A stretch of DNA of 64,000 bases from Rebecca billardiae RCC1528 (taxonomy: Eukaryota; Haptophyta). Numbering within the stretch: the first letter of the stretch is position 1; every line of letters starts with the position of its first letter. The stretch covers positions 248,001-312,000 of the forward strand of contig OZ251232.1 of NCBI GenBank assembly GCA_965240325.2, written 5' to 3'. Under the pieces are notes generated by a model. It did no database searches. It was not told the DNA's origin and worked only from the letters and a program-made list of their open reading frames with translations. The position numbers and the translations under genes were made by a program. Below, piece by piece: positions 1 through 12,300 of this stretch.

Positions 1-14
1 GCGCGAGCCCGCCC

Positions 15-2860
15 ATGCTGGCGCGCTCTCGGCCCGGCGCCGGCCAGTTTGCGATGTCAGCATCTCGCGTGTCGACACGCGCTCCGGTCGCCCTCGACTG
101 GCAGCACCGCGTCGTGATCAAGGCGGCCGTGCGCCGCGTGGTCGGCGGGCTGCATGCCCCCGCGCGGCGCGCGGCGCGGGCGCAGCGCGCGGGGCCCGGA
201 GGTGCGGACGCGGCGGGCTTCGACGCCGACGCGGACGACGAGCTGTGTTGCGAGGGCTGCGAGTTCCCGCCGATGGCCATGCGCCTCGCCGACCTCCTCG
301 CATCCAACGGCCCCCTGCCGCCGCACCAGGCGCTCGTGTGCGATGGGCTCGTGCAGCAGTACCGGCCGTCGATGGGCCCGCTCATCTTCGTGTCGCACAT
401 GTGGCTCGACCGCACGTCGCCGGACAACGGGGACGGGGAGCAGCTCGCGCTGCTGCGCTCGGTGCTGCGCCGCGCGGCGCGCGGCGAGCTCGCCGTCGGC
501 AGCTGGCCCTTTGGGCCGTGCGCCGACGGCGGCCCCTCGGAGCTGTCGTCCGAGGAGCTCGCGGCCGAGCTGGCGAACGCGTGGGTGTGGCTGGACTGGA
601 CGTCCGTGCCGCAGGCGGCGGCCGTGCCCGCCGGGGCGCCCGCGGGCGAGCTCGAGGACGTGCTCGCCGACGCCGCGTGCGCGGTGCGCAGCCTCCCCTT
701 CTACGCGCGCATGTGCTCGCTCTTCCTCGTGCTCGCGCCGCCGCTGCGGCACGTGCGCACGCGCGAGCTCTGCGACCTCGAGGCGTGGATGCGGCGCGGC
801 TGGTGCCGCATGGAGCTCGCGGCGCACGCGCTGGGCCCGCGCGTCGGGCCGACGCTGCTCATCGAGAGCGAGCACGCCGTGCACGCCCTCCCGGCCGCGA
901 CCACCTTCACGGACATGCTCTCGGTCGGGCAGGGCCAGTTCAGCTGCTGCCGCGTGCAGCACCGCATCTCCGCGCTGGCGGCCGCCGCGATCACCGAGCT
1001 GGCGGGCACGCCCGAGCCGGTGCCCGAGTCGCCCAGGTCACCCGGCATCGTGACGGCGCCGACGGCGATGTGCGCCGAGTGCGCCGACGCCGAGTGCGCG
1101 CCGTGCGCGTGCGGCGGCGCCGCCGCCGAGTGCGCGGACCGCCCGCCCGCTCTGCCGCTCAGCGCATCCGTGCCGGAGGGGGGGGCGCTCGACGCGATGC
1201 CCGAGCGCGCGGGGGGGTTGCCGCCTGGCGGCGGCCTTCTCTCGCGGCACGTGCAGCTGCTGAGCAGCATGCGCATCACGCCGTTCAGCTCGATGTCCGT
1301 ACCGTCGCCGCCGCCGACGCCGCAGGCGTTCGAGGGCAGGGCGGCGGGCCGCGCGCCGAGCGCGAGCTCGCCCGCGCTGAGCCGGGGCCTCCTCTCGCGC
1401 GTGCTGCCGCAGCGCACGTCCGCGCTGCCGATCTCGCTGCCGCCCGCGTTGCCGCCGTCCGCCTCCCTCGACTCGAAGCTCGACGCGCAGCTGTCGACGC
1501 GACTCTCCGACTCGGGCTGCTCGCAGGCGTCGACCGTGGCGCCGTGGCAGCTGCGCGGCGGCGGCTCGCCCGCCTGCAGCCTGCCCGGCACGCCGCACAT
1601 GCAGAGCCGGAAGCCGGGCCTGTCGCCGCTCGGGCTCAGCCGCGCGCGCTCGTCGCGCAGCTCGCTGGCCTCCGTCGCCTCGCTCGCGGACGAGGACGCC
1701 GCCGCCGCACGCCTGAGCCACGCGCTCCCTCCCTACGGGCAGGCGCGCACGGCGCTCCGCCCCAAGCCGGCGGCGGCGGCGGCGGCGGCGGCGGGACTCC
1801 GGCTGAGCACCGGCTCGTTCCCGAGCGTCGAGCCGCCCGCGCTCACGCCGTCGCCGCCCTCGCGCATGCGCTCCTCGCTCCGCCGCTCCGAGCCGCGCCT
1901 CCGCAACCGCACCGACTCGCTCGAGTCCACCTCCTCGCTCGACTCGGTGGACGCGGAGTGCGACCGCGTGACGCTGCGCGCCACCATGTGCGCGCTGATT
2001 GACGCAAAGTGCGAGGCGGCGGCGCCGCGCTCGGTGGAGCGGAGGCTGTTCCTCGCGCTGCGCCCGCTGCTGCTGCGCGGGCTCGGCGCGGGCGAGGGCG
2101 AGGACGCGCCGCGCCCCTTCGGCAGCGCCGGCCAGCTCGAGAGCGTGCCGGCCGCGCGGCAGGCGCAGACCCTCACGCCCGCGCTGCCCGCGCGCTTCAG
2201 GCTGCGCGCCGCGGCCGAGGCCAACAGCGCGAGCCTGCAGGCCAGCCCCGCCTCCGGCATGGACCGGCTCTCGCGCCCGGCCTCGCGCAGCACGGGCTCG
2301 CCGCTCGCGGCGCTCGTCGGCAGCGGCGCGGCCGCGGCCGTCGGCTCGGAGCCGACGGGCTCAGCCGTCGCCGACGCCATTGGGCGCGCGGGCGGCAAGC
2401 TGATGCCCCCGCCGCGCTCGCGCGACGCCCCCTGGCAGCTGGACTCGGAGCAGAGGGCGGAGCTGCGCGCGCGCGCGCACGACGCGTTCGTGAGCAAGCG
2501 CACGGCGGTTGCGCTTGGCGACGCGCGCGCGCCGCTGGGCGCAAGCCGGCTCGCCCCGCTCGGCGCCATCGCCGCCCGCTCCTCAGGCCTCGACGGCGCG
2601 GACGAGGCCGTGCCAGAGGCGGCGCAGCGCGGCTCGCCCTCCGAGTCGTTCCGGGTACTTTCGCGGAAGCCGAGCGTGCTCGCGCCGCCCGCGGACGCGG
2701 AGCTGCTGCCCTTCGCGCTGGACGACGACGAGCGCGCGTGGGCGTGGGCGATGGGCACGTCGGCGCCGCCGGAGCCGCTGGCGCTCGCGGCTGCCCCGGC
2801 CGCCGATGCCCCGGCCGCCGATGTCGCCGCAGCGCTGCCGGCTCTCAGCGGCGACGCGCT

Positions 2861-2899
<39 letters not shown>

Positions 2900-4265
2900 G
2901 CTCCGCCGCACCAAGTCCACGCTCGGCCACGGCGAGCTGCTGCCCAGGGAGCAGCGCGCCCCCGCGCAGCCCGACGCCGGCGCGGTGCCGTCCGAGGCGC
3001 AGCGCGAGCTCGACGACGCCGTGGAGCGCGCGCTCGACGAGGCCGCGTGGCGCAAGTTTGCGCGCAAGTTCGAGTTCAGCGCGGACGAGCCCTCGGCGGG
3101 CGAGGCGCAGGGATGGCCGCCGCTCGCGTTCGCCGCGATTGCGGGCGACGTGCGCACGACGCGCGCGCTGCTGCGCCGAGGCGTGGACATCGAGTGCCCG
3201 ATCCCGCACGCGACGCCGGCGAGCGCGCCGCGCGCCGCGGCGCTCGGCGTCGCCGGCAGCCCGACGCGCGCGCGGCTGCGCTCTGTCGCCCGCGGCCGTG
3301 ACCTCGGCTTCAGCGCAGGCTCGACCATCCTGCACCGCGCGCTGCGCGTCGCGCCGTGCACGGCGACGGTGGCGTTGCTGCTGCGCGCGGGCGCCGACCC
3401 GACGCGGCGGGACGGCTCGCCGGCCGCGCTCGACGCGCTCGCCATCGCGGCGCAGCGCGGCGAGCCCGCCCTGATCGCGTGCGTCCTGCACTGCCGCCCG
3501 CGCGCGCGCGCCGTGGCCGCGCGCGCGGCCGCGCGCGCGCGCGCCGAGTGCGTGGCTGCGGGCGTCTCGGCCGCGGCGTGCGACGCGGCCGCGCGCGCCG
3601 AGGCGCACAGCGCGGTGATCGCCGCCGCGGCGCTGCCCAAGCCGAGCGTGCACGCCGCCGACCCGGTGCTCGGCCTCAGCGCCATCCACCACGCCGCCTC
3701 GTCGCGCCGCGTCGAGGGGCTGCGCTACCTCGTGCAGGCCGGCGCCGACGCCGTCGGCGCGTGCGCGCGCACCGGCGCGACGCCGCTGCACGTGTGCGCC
3801 GCCGTCGGCACGACCGAGTCTCTGCTCGTGCTGCTCGAGGCGGGCGCGGACGTGCACGCCGTCGCGCGCGCGGCGGAGGGCGAGCTGCCCGAGCATGCGA
3901 CCAAGTGCGCGCGCGCGCTGTACGCGCAGCAGTGCGAGCAGGTGGCGGGGCGCACGCCCCTGCACGTCGCGGTGCACAACGGCCGCACCGGCTCGATCGC
4001 CCAGCTGCTGATCGCGGGCGCGGAGCTGCGCCGCACGACGCTCAGCGGGAGCAGCGTGCACGAGATCGCGGCCGCGACGGGGCACACCCTGGCGCTCAGC
4101 TCTGCCATCGAAGACGCGCACGCGGTGGGCGCGAGCAGCGCCGACGAGCACGCGGCCCCTCGCTGGCTGACCCTCCCTGGTGCGGAGCACGCGGCCGCCG
4201 AGCCCGATGGCCGTGCCGATGAGCTCGGCGGGCTGCCGCGCCGCAGCACGACCATCCTCGGTTGA
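15..4265 (+). CDS. Large ankyrin-repeat protein with N-terminal SHxW/WxDxxSxPQ domain
   Basis: One open frame of 1416 codons. Around residues 119-270 lies a domain seen in many algal signalling-type proteins: a 'FVSHMWLDR' start, then 'VWLDWTSVPQ' near residue 190, then a hydrophobic 'LFLVLAPP' strand, then 'RRGWCRMEL' near residue 260. This order (SHxW, D-W-x-S-x-P-Q, R-x-W-C-R-x-E) is TIR-like in layout. The middle (about 330-1000) is low-complexity Ser/Pro/Ala-rich, with an alanine run and a run of about 12 glycines encoded by GGC repeats. From about residue 1030 to the end there are five to six ankyrin-type repeats, recognisable by 'TPLH' and 'LLxxGAD' elements. I infer a cytosolic scaffold or sensor. 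There is no in-frame stop between the window edge and the ATG at 15, so the true start may lie upstream, or at the ATG at 54. No intron is needed to read it. Confidence 0.75.
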
Positions 4266-6240
4266 TCAGCACGACTCGAACTGGCCGAACTGTTTTGTTT
4301 TTGTAATTTTGATTCACGGCCTGCTTGTTTCCGAGGGCTGAAATAAGCTAGTGAAAATGAAGTATTGCGCACATCAGGATTGAGTGGCGGATCAATATCA
4401 TCATCAGTCTCAGAGAATCCTATCAGCTGATCGTCAAAACGAGTTCAATCAGGCGGCCGCCGATGATGAATTAAAAGGTTGACCGAAAGATGCGCCGCCA
4501 CCCCGTCGATTCATTTGGTGATAACCCATACTACTCTATTACTACATATCGCTGACGACGCACTACCAGCGAGGTTTGACGATCGCTCGACGAGGGTTTA
4601 CGGTTCACGATTCGCTCCGCGCGGGTTCTTTTCCCGCGCGTTGTCCATAGTAGATTATCATCGGACGAATAATGGCATGGACGATGCGCGACGACAAGTA
4701 CAGTATTACAGAATGACTGCGCTACCCCCATACAGAACTACTGCTACTGCCAGCAAGAACCGCGAGTTCGCTTGGCGTTTGCGGGACGATCAGTAAATGT
4801 TGTTCGTCCATGTCGCTCGTGGTGCGGACCACACGTCAGGCCGGTCACCTGGCGTTTGCGGGATCAGGCACGGGCAAGTCTCGGGGTAGTACATTGGTCT
4901 CGTCACCGTGCCGCGCGGCGGCATTCACCGCATTGCGCGGCTGCATCCGATTCCGTCCGGCAGGCTGAAGTGCCAGCCCCGGCGGGCCGTCGCCGCAGCG
5001 CCAGCAGCGGCGCAGCGCGGCCAGAATTGCGCGTACGGGGGACCAGTCACAATCAATCCCGTCTCAGAACCGACGGTGCGGCGGCGCGGCGCTGGCGGCG
5101 CGGCTCACGGGCAGGCCCGGCTACGACTTGCCGGAGCAGCGGGCTGATGCGGGTTCGTCCAGGCTCGGTCATCATATGCATCAGCTGCCTTATACGGACC
5201 GACTGGTACGGACCGTAAGTCTCGGAGACAGATCCGTCTGGTCGTCCGTGCCGCTTCTAGTTACTCATCAGCGGGCTGACTACAGCAGTCTAACAAGTCT
5301 AATCCGATCTGACGCGAACAGTATAATGCTGTTACAAGAGTTCCGTGAATGACGCGGGTCGACGGTCGTCAGTCGGCCCGGCGGCCGCTGTGACTCATCA
5401 GTGACTCACTACACTGTAGTTACATCACGGTGACAAGTGCTGTTGACTGCAGACGAGTTCACTATACTGACTAACTGAGTCACAGCTGACTGGCCCGTGG
5501 CAACGCCAGTATACGTATTAAGTAATTAAATGAAAGTGCGGGGCCCAGTAACTGTGAGTAAGGCTGGCCTGTTTTATTTCTAGGAGAGCCCAACGGCGAC
5601 ATTCGCCAAAACGCGGTAAAATGGCGGCTTGCGGCTTGCCCGCTGGTGGTGGGTGCCGGCGCGATTGCGGAGTAGTGATGGCACGTCGTTGGCGCATGTT
5701 CGTACTAGGGCGCTGAGCTGTAGCGAAATGTGTTGCCAAGACATGCTGCTTGCTTCGCCATGACACAGAGGTCACTCGCAGCGCACGGCAGTGTGACGAT
5801 CGCCGCGCCGCGGCGGCAGACCGCAGTAGTTGCGGGCGCGCTGCAAGCTGCAAGCACTATGCCTTGGCTGCGTCGCGCCCGTGTCAGCTGGTGAACCAGG
5901 ATCGTTGAACAACAGATGGACTGCAAATGATTCCAGCTCTACTCGGTCTGCCACCACTTCCTTGTCGAGCGTGAGATGTTTCCGTTGCGTGCGCTCGCAT
6001 GCAGCTTGCCGCCTGCATTTGAACGTGGTCACGGCAGGTTGGTGGGCCGGTTGCTTGAGCCTCCTCGGCGTAGATGACGACAAGTTGCGTGCCACGCGCA
6101 CCCATGACGCGCGGAAAGGCGTGCACACGCGTCCTCGCGCATCTAGCAGGCAGTCTTGGACAAGATGATGAGAACAAGCCTGCCAGTGCCTCGCCGCGCG
6201 GCTGCGAGCGCGCGGAGAGTTCTAGGATCCGACCCATGGT
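4266..6240. other. Intergenic, no supportable gene
   Basis: Lower GC than the flanking genes. Only short frames with many stops. The sequence TGGCGTTTGCGGGA occurs twice (near 4771 and 4849). A segment near 5556-5655 shares GGCCTGTTTTATTTCTA and a few shorter blocks with the reverse complement of 8685-8757, on the other side of the foldback element. Confidence 0.5.
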
Positions 6241-6383
6241 GTTGGGTGTACCTCGTGTGCGACAATGACGAGGCGGACGAGAGCCGCAACTGGATTCCTG
6301 CACTCACCGGTCACCGAGGAGTGCAGGAATCGCGTTCCTCGCGCACGTGGGGGCCGCCATCGGCCGTGAGAGGTACACCCAAC
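6241..6383. repeat. Nested hairpin next to the foldback element
   Basis: An outer 14-bp inverted pair (GTTGGGTGTACCTC at 6241-6254 against its complement at 6370-6383) encloses an inner 13-bp pair (GATTCCTGCACTC at 6293-6305 against 6319-6331) with a 13-base loop. The right outer arm ends one base before the 12-bp direct repeat that borders the large foldback element, so the two structures are adjacent. It could be a small foldback transposon remnant. Confidence 0.55.
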
Positions 6384-6384
6384 G

Positions 6385-6396
6385 GGGCGTGACACC
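6385..6396 (+). repeat. Left 12-bp flanking direct repeat
   Basis: GGGCGTGACACC, identical to 8673-8684, directly outside the left arm of the foldback element. It is read as a target-site duplication. The neighbouring G and C runs make its exact ends uncertain by one or two bases. Confidence 0.65.
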
Positions 6397-8672
6397 CCCT
6401 ACGTATTTACAGACGGTCTCTGCTGGAGACCGTCTCTGGGGAGCCCGGCCCAGAGACGAACTCTGGGCGCCAGCCGCCAAAGACCGTCTCTGCTGGAGAC
6501 CATTTTCTGATTTTTCTCGGTGGCGCCACTGGCGCGAGCGCTCCCGGGGCTGTGCCGCCGCGGGGCTGCTGGCTCCGTTCGCCGCCAAGCGCCATGCCGG
6601 CCCCGCCCTGGAACGGCGCTGGCACACGAGACCGCGTACAGTACTGCGCACCGTGGATGCACTACGCAGCAGCTACGCTGTGCAGCGACTCGCGCGCTCC
6701 AACTTGTGGTGCCACGCGCTTGCGCGCTCGCGCGAACGCGTGTGTTCGAACGCACCTGTGCATGCTCGCACGCGAGAGGTCTGACTTGATGCTGACGAGC
6801 GTGGTGGCTCATGGCTCGCGAGGGGAGCCACATGCCACACTCTTTCTCCCCGCCCCCGAGCCCTCTCTCGCGCGTGGCTGTGACAAGTACGCGCGCGCAC
6901 GTTCTGAGCGCCGCAGCGCAACATGGCGCGCTCACTCACACTTCGCGCGCACCATCTCCTGCCGCAGACGACCAGCCCGTGCGCGTCGCGCGCCTTGCCC
7001 GAAAGGTGTGCGAGCAGCTGACCCGATCAGATCGATCGCCGGGCGCGCCGAGCAGTCTGCGCCCACGCCGCTGACCGGCGTGGGCGATGCAGGTTGGCGG
7101 ATCACCTTACTGTGCGCTGGCCTCGGCGCAGCAGCCAAGTGTCCTGCGCGGCAGCCCTGGAGGTGCTTGGGGGCGCGCGCTCGGCCGTGGAGGCGCCCGC
7201 GCAGGCAAAGTGTATAGCTGAGCAGCCGCGAGAGAGCGCGCAGCGTCCTTCCATGTCAGGCGCCTCGCTCATAGGCACGTTCAGCACGTCTCGGGGCAGT
7301 GCGCGCCCACGCGACGCTGCCGCCCGCCTGCCGCGGAGCACAAGTGCCGCAAGTGCCAGGCGCGGGCAACGGTCAGTGGGACACTGTGTTATCTGTCTTG
7401 AAACGTGTTGGCCAGGCAAGTGGTGGTGAGATATTGTCACCATGCGATCCTTTAACTAGGCGCATACCGCTTTCGGCATCTCGCACCGTCGCGCTCGCGC
7501 TGTCGGCCCCGCCGTGACGGTGATCGTCATAGTTACGTGTAGTAGTGGCTCAGTAGTGGACAGTGCCAGGCAAGAAATACGCAGGCTAGGTGGGACGTGA
7601 TCAAACCCCTGCTCGACGGTGCGAGGTCATACACTGCGCGTAGGTTAGATCGCACATTCCATCGCCGGCTCGTCCGACCCGTACCGACGACGGAGTGCAT
7701 CGCGGATGGCTGACCGTTGCCCGCGCCTGGCACTTGCGGCACTTGCGCTCCGCTGCAGCGTCGCGTTGGCGCGCACTGCCCCGAGACGTGCTGAACGTGC
7801 CTATGAGCGAGGCGCCTGACATGGAAGGACGCTGCGCGCTCTCTCGCGGCTGCTCAGCTATACACTTTGCCTGCGCGGGCGCCTCCACGGCCGAGCGCGC
7901 GCCCCCAAGCACCTCCAGGGCTGCCGCGCAGGACACTTGGCTGCTGCGCCGAGGCCAGCGCGCAGTAAGGTGATCCGCCAACCTGCATCGCCCACGCCGG
8001 TCAGCGGCGTGGGCGCAGACTGCTCGGCGCGCCCGGCGATCGATCTGATCGGGTCAGCTGCTCGCACACCTTTCGGGCAAGGCGCGCGACGCGCACGGGC
8101 TGGTCGTCTGCGGCAGGAGATGGTGCGCGCGAAGTGTGAGTGAGCGCGCCATGTTGCGCTGCGGCGCTCAGAACGTGCGCGCGTGTACTTGTCACAGCCA
8201 CGCGCGAGAGAGGGCTCGGGGGCGGAGAGAAAGAGTGTGGCATGTGGCTCCCCTCGCGAGCCATGAGCCACCACGCTCGTCAGCATCAAGTCAGACCTCT
8301 CGCGTGTGAGCATGCACAGGTGCGTTCGAACACACGCGCGCTCGCGCGAGCGCGCGAGCGCGTGGCACCACAAGTTGGAGCGCGCGAGTCGCTGCACAGC
8401 GTAGCTGCTGCGTAGTGCATCCACGGTGCGCAGTACTGTACGCGGTCTCGTGTGCCAGCGCCGTTCCAGGGCGGGGCCGGCATGGCGCTTGGCGGCGAAC
8501 GGAGCCAGCAGCCCCGCGGCGGCACAGCCCCGGGAGCGCTCGCGCCAGTGGCGCCACCGAGAAAATGGTCTCCAGCAGAGACGGTCTTTGGCGGCTGGCG
8601 CCCAGAGTTCGTCTCTGGGCCGGGCTCCCCAGAGACGGTCTCCAGCAGAGACCGTCTGTAAATACGTAAGGG
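6397..8672. mobile_element. Foldback element: two ~0.98-kb inverted arms, ~335-bp spacer
   Basis: The left arm (6397 to about 7375) reappears as reverse complement in the right arm (about 7710 to 8672) with few differences. Short frames in one arm translate almost identically on the opposite strand in the other. Both outer tips read CCC(T)TACGTATTTACAG inward, followed by several copies of GAGACCGTCTCTGCTGGAGAC-type palindromes. The element is bordered by GGGCGTGACACC on both sides (6385-6396 and 8673-8684), which looks like a 12-bp target duplication. The spacer, about 7376-7709, has no convincing coding frame. Very long terminal inverted repeats plus a 9-12 bp duplication resemble Mutator-like or foldback DNA transposons. 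No transposase is visible, so this copy would be non-autonomous. Confidence 0.75.
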
Positions 8673-8684
8673 GGGCGTGACACC
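8673..8684 (+). repeat. Right 12-bp flanking direct repeat
   Basis: GGGCGTGACACC, the partner of 6385-6396, directly outside the right arm of the foldback element. Confidence 0.65.
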
Positions 8685-8845
8685 GATTCCCACTGGCGGG
8701 CAAGGGTTTGTCGCCGTGACATAGTAAATGGAATCTGGTAGAAATAAAACAGGCCGGCTGCGCGGCTGATTATGTAATAATATGTAACACGCCGAGCGCG
8801 GCGGAGTGAGACAGTCGGAGAGTCGCCGCTGAGACTGTTACGACT

Positions 8846-9305
8846 GGCTCTGGCTTCGGTTGACCCCTGCCAGAGACGGGCACTGTGAGCTCCTTCATGA
8901 AGTCACTCGTGAAAACTGCACAGGAGGACCTCAATGGATGCCTAGATGATGACTTCAGAGCGATATTGGGCCAACAAGCACTTCCTCTATAGTTCAGACT
9001 CTATTTTACTATGTATTTACCCATTTCAGACTCTGGTCAGAACACGGTCCGGGAGCGATCCGGATGCACCCGTAGCTATTGAAAATAGGTCACCGGACTG
9101 GTTAAATAGCTATATGAAAAATAGAGTCTGAAGTAGTCACAAACTGAGTTTCACACCCTGGGCACTTATTGGCCATCCATAGTAACCCTACTTGGAGCCC
9201 TGTGGGACACTTCGGGCGTTCATTCGGCCGCAGGAATGCGAAGATCATTTTCGGTACGCCCGGTTTCTATGACCGGACTGGCAGGGGTCAACCGGAGCCA
9301 GAGCC
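8846..9305. mobile_element. Short element with 26-bp terminal inverted repeats (MITE-like)
   Basis: The 26 bases at 8846-8871 (starting GGCTCTGGCTTCGGTTGACC) match the reverse complement of 9280-9305 at 25 of 26 positions. GACT directly borders both ends (8842-8845 and 9306-9309), a possible 4-bp target duplication. Inside sits a second inverted pair: TCAGACTCTATTTT (8994-9007) and its complement (9118-9131). The interior is AT-richer than the neighbours and has no long reading frame. It ends about 30 bp from the 3' end of the GH127 gene. Confidence 0.5.
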
Positions 9306-9335
9306 GACTGACTCTGAGCTGTGACGACTGGATGA

Positions 9336-12300
9336 TCAGGTGCAGAACTTGGGCGCATCGCCCGTGGACGCGCGGCCGAGCAGGCAGACGTACGGCGCGT
9401 AGTGCTCGTCGATGACCTCGTTGAGCGCGTACGCGAGCAGCGCGCGCGGCTCGCCCGCGAGCGCCGCGCCGGGCGGCGGCAGCGGCGCCGGGCGCTGCGG
9501 CACGTTGGCCAGCCAGAAGGCGAGCGGCGGGTACTCGGCGAGCGGCGGGTCGAGGGCAAAGGCCGCGGGGAGCGCCGCGCCGCTCGCCGCGCCCGCGGCG
9601 CCGGCGGGCGAGGCGCCGTCCGGCTGCGACGGGTCATGCAGCACGAGTCGGAGGTCGAGCGCGCGCGCGTCGCGGTGCACGGCGCTCGCGCCCGCGCGCG
9701 CGCCTGGCGGCGGCCGCACGGGCTGCACGGCGAGGAAGCGCCCGGGGTGCGCCGCCGATTCGAACGCGACGCCTCCGCCCGCCCCGCGCGCGCGGACGAC
9801 CCACCAGCTCGCGTCGCCGCTGTCGTCGCCCGCGGGGCGGAGCTCGATCGCGGTGTAGCTCGCCGCGGCCTGCTTGGGCGCATCGTCCTGCTGCGGCGGC
9901 CGCGCCTGCGAGCCCTCGGAGCCGCTCGCGGCAAACGACGAGGGCGCGACGAGCCCATCCGAGCCGAGCTCGCAGCCGCGCGCCGCGCGGCACGCGGCCG
10001 CGCACTGCGAGTGGTCGAGCGCGAAGACGTCGTCCGCGCCGTCGCGCTTGGGGTAGGCGGCGACGTTGGTGACGGGCGTGGCCTTGGCCTTGCACCGGCC
10101 GTCCGCGTGCGGCACGTAGTTGCGCGTGCCGTCCGTGTGCACAATCCACAGCTGCGGCGGCTCGTACTGGCGCACGAGGCAGCCTTGGTCCGCGCGCTGC
10201 CGGCTCGCCGCAGCCACCCACTCCGCCGCCGAGTAGCTGTGCGCGCTGAGCACGCAGCCCGGCCGGTCGAACGACTCGAGGGCGACGCGCTCGCCGTCGG
10301 CCGGCGCGGCGTACGGCTGCGGCGCGCGCTCCGAGGAGAGGCCGGCGGGCCCGAGCGCGCCGGCGCGCAGCTGCTGCACCGCCGGCGCGCGCGTCAGCCT
10401 GAAGGTGGCGGCGTGCAGCGCGTCCGCGCCGCCGACGCGCGTGTGGTTAGACGGCACGGACGGGCGCGCGGCGATCACGACCGCGCGCCCCTCGCCGCCG
10501 TGCAGCAGGAGCGGGCCGGGGCCGGAGCCCGAGGCGCCGTCGACGCCCGGCACGGCCGTGAGCAGCCGCAGCGTGCGCAGCTCGGCGCGCGCCGCCGCAG
10601 GCACCGGGTGCACCCAGCCCCAGCCCGACGAGCCCGCGCCCGCGCCGGCCGGCGGCGCGCCCGCGCCCGCCGCCGAGTCGGGCGCGGGCGCGAGCGCCGC
10701 GGGCGCGCCGGGCGGGTCGACGCGCAGCGCGCGCGCGCCGGTCGTGAGCGTCGCCAGCACCAGAGGCCCGTACAGCAGCGCGTGCAGAGGCGCGTACGCG
10801 GCGCGCTCGTCCTTGGCCCGCTCCGCGCGCAGCGTGGCGCCCATGGTGAGCTCGGCGGCCGCGACGATGCGCGCCGCGCCGCCCGCGCCGCCGGCGGTCA
10901 GCTCGACGGTGGCGAGGGAGTTGGGACGGACGACGCGAGGCGGTGCGGTGCCGATGGCGAGGCGCGGCCCCACCGCCCACGAGGGCACGCGCACGCGCAC
11001 GCGCGCGCTCGAGCCGCCGCCGCCGCCGCCGGTGGCGGCGGCGGCGGCGAGCGCGGCGCTCAGGCGGACGGCCACGCGCTCGCCCGGCCGCGCCGCGCCC
11101 ACGTCGCCGCCCTCGAGCGAGACGTCCCACGCGCCGGCGGGCGTGCGCCAGCTGAGGCGCGCGGGCACGTACTGCAGCGCGAGCAGCGCGTGCGCGCCGT
11201 GCGCGAGGAAGGGCAGCTCCCCCAGCCTCGAGAAGGCCTCGACCCCACTGCCCATGCAGCACCAGAAGTGGTGCTCCGTGTCGGACCAGTGGTGGCACTG
11301 CGGCGGGTTGGGGATCCCCGCCTTGGACACGCCGCCGCCCATCGGGAACATGTACAGCATCGCGCCGGGCTCGGTGCCGCGCAACGTGCCCAGCACCGCG
11401 TTGAGCAGCGCGCGCTCCTCGTACTCTGCGTGGGCGAGCACCGCGCCAAACACGCCGCCGCCCTCGTCGCCGCCGCCGAGGCCGCCGCCGCCGCCGTCGG
11501 CCGGCGCGGGCGGCGCTCGCCACGCCATCAGCTTGCGCGACAGGCGCATCTGGTTGTGCGTGACGCACGACTCGTGGTGCTCGTGCGCGGCGAGGCTGTG
11601 CCCGTGCGCGTGCGCCAGCACCTCGCCCTGCGCGCCCGCGCGCCGCCACACCTCGCCAAACGTCGAGCCGCCGGTCGCAAAGGTGTGCGAGCTGTTCAGC
11701 TCGGCCCAGAGTGCCTCGCCCACCGCCGCCCAGAGGCCCGAGCTCGTGGCCTCGTACATGCGCATCGCGCCGAGCGCGACGGGGAGGTGCGTGTTCGCGT
11801 GCTTCCCCTCGATCGCCGAGCGCACCGCCGTGCGCGCGTCCGCGAGCGGCGTGCCCGCCGCGCCGAGCGTGACCGACGCGAGCGCGCCGCCCGCCGCGCC
11901 GCCGCCGCCGCCCGCCGCCGCCACGTCGGCCGCGACGCGCCCCGCGAGCGCGAGCGGCTGCGCGAAGCACGGCCGCTCGAAGAGCGCGGCGCACGGCAGC
12001 CACGTCGCGTTGCGCGTGCGGCTCGCCAGCTCGATCAGCGCCTCGGCCATCCCGCCCACCTCGAGCGAGAGGCCCTCCAGCCAGTACTCCAGCCCGCGCG
12101 CGGCCACGGCGCGGGACACGCGCGCGCAGAGGTAGCCGCCCAGCCCGCTCGCGACCTCGAGCGCGGTGGGGTCGCGCGCGAGGGCGTGCTGGTCGAGCAG
12201 GCCCTGCAGCACCTTGTGCATCGTGTAGTACGCCACCCACGTGCAGCCGTTCGTCGAGCAGTGGTCCTCGTGCTTACCCAGCTCACCCTCAGGGAACGCG

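Noticed and set aside
4479-4796. 105-codon frame downstream of the ankyrin gene
   Set aside because: No domain, mixed composition, in AT-richer intergenic sequence.
6399-8703. Paired open frames on opposite strands around 6.4-8.7 kb looking like duplicated genes
   Set aside because: They are the two arms of the foldback element read on opposite strands. The composition is not protein-like and several do not start with ATG.
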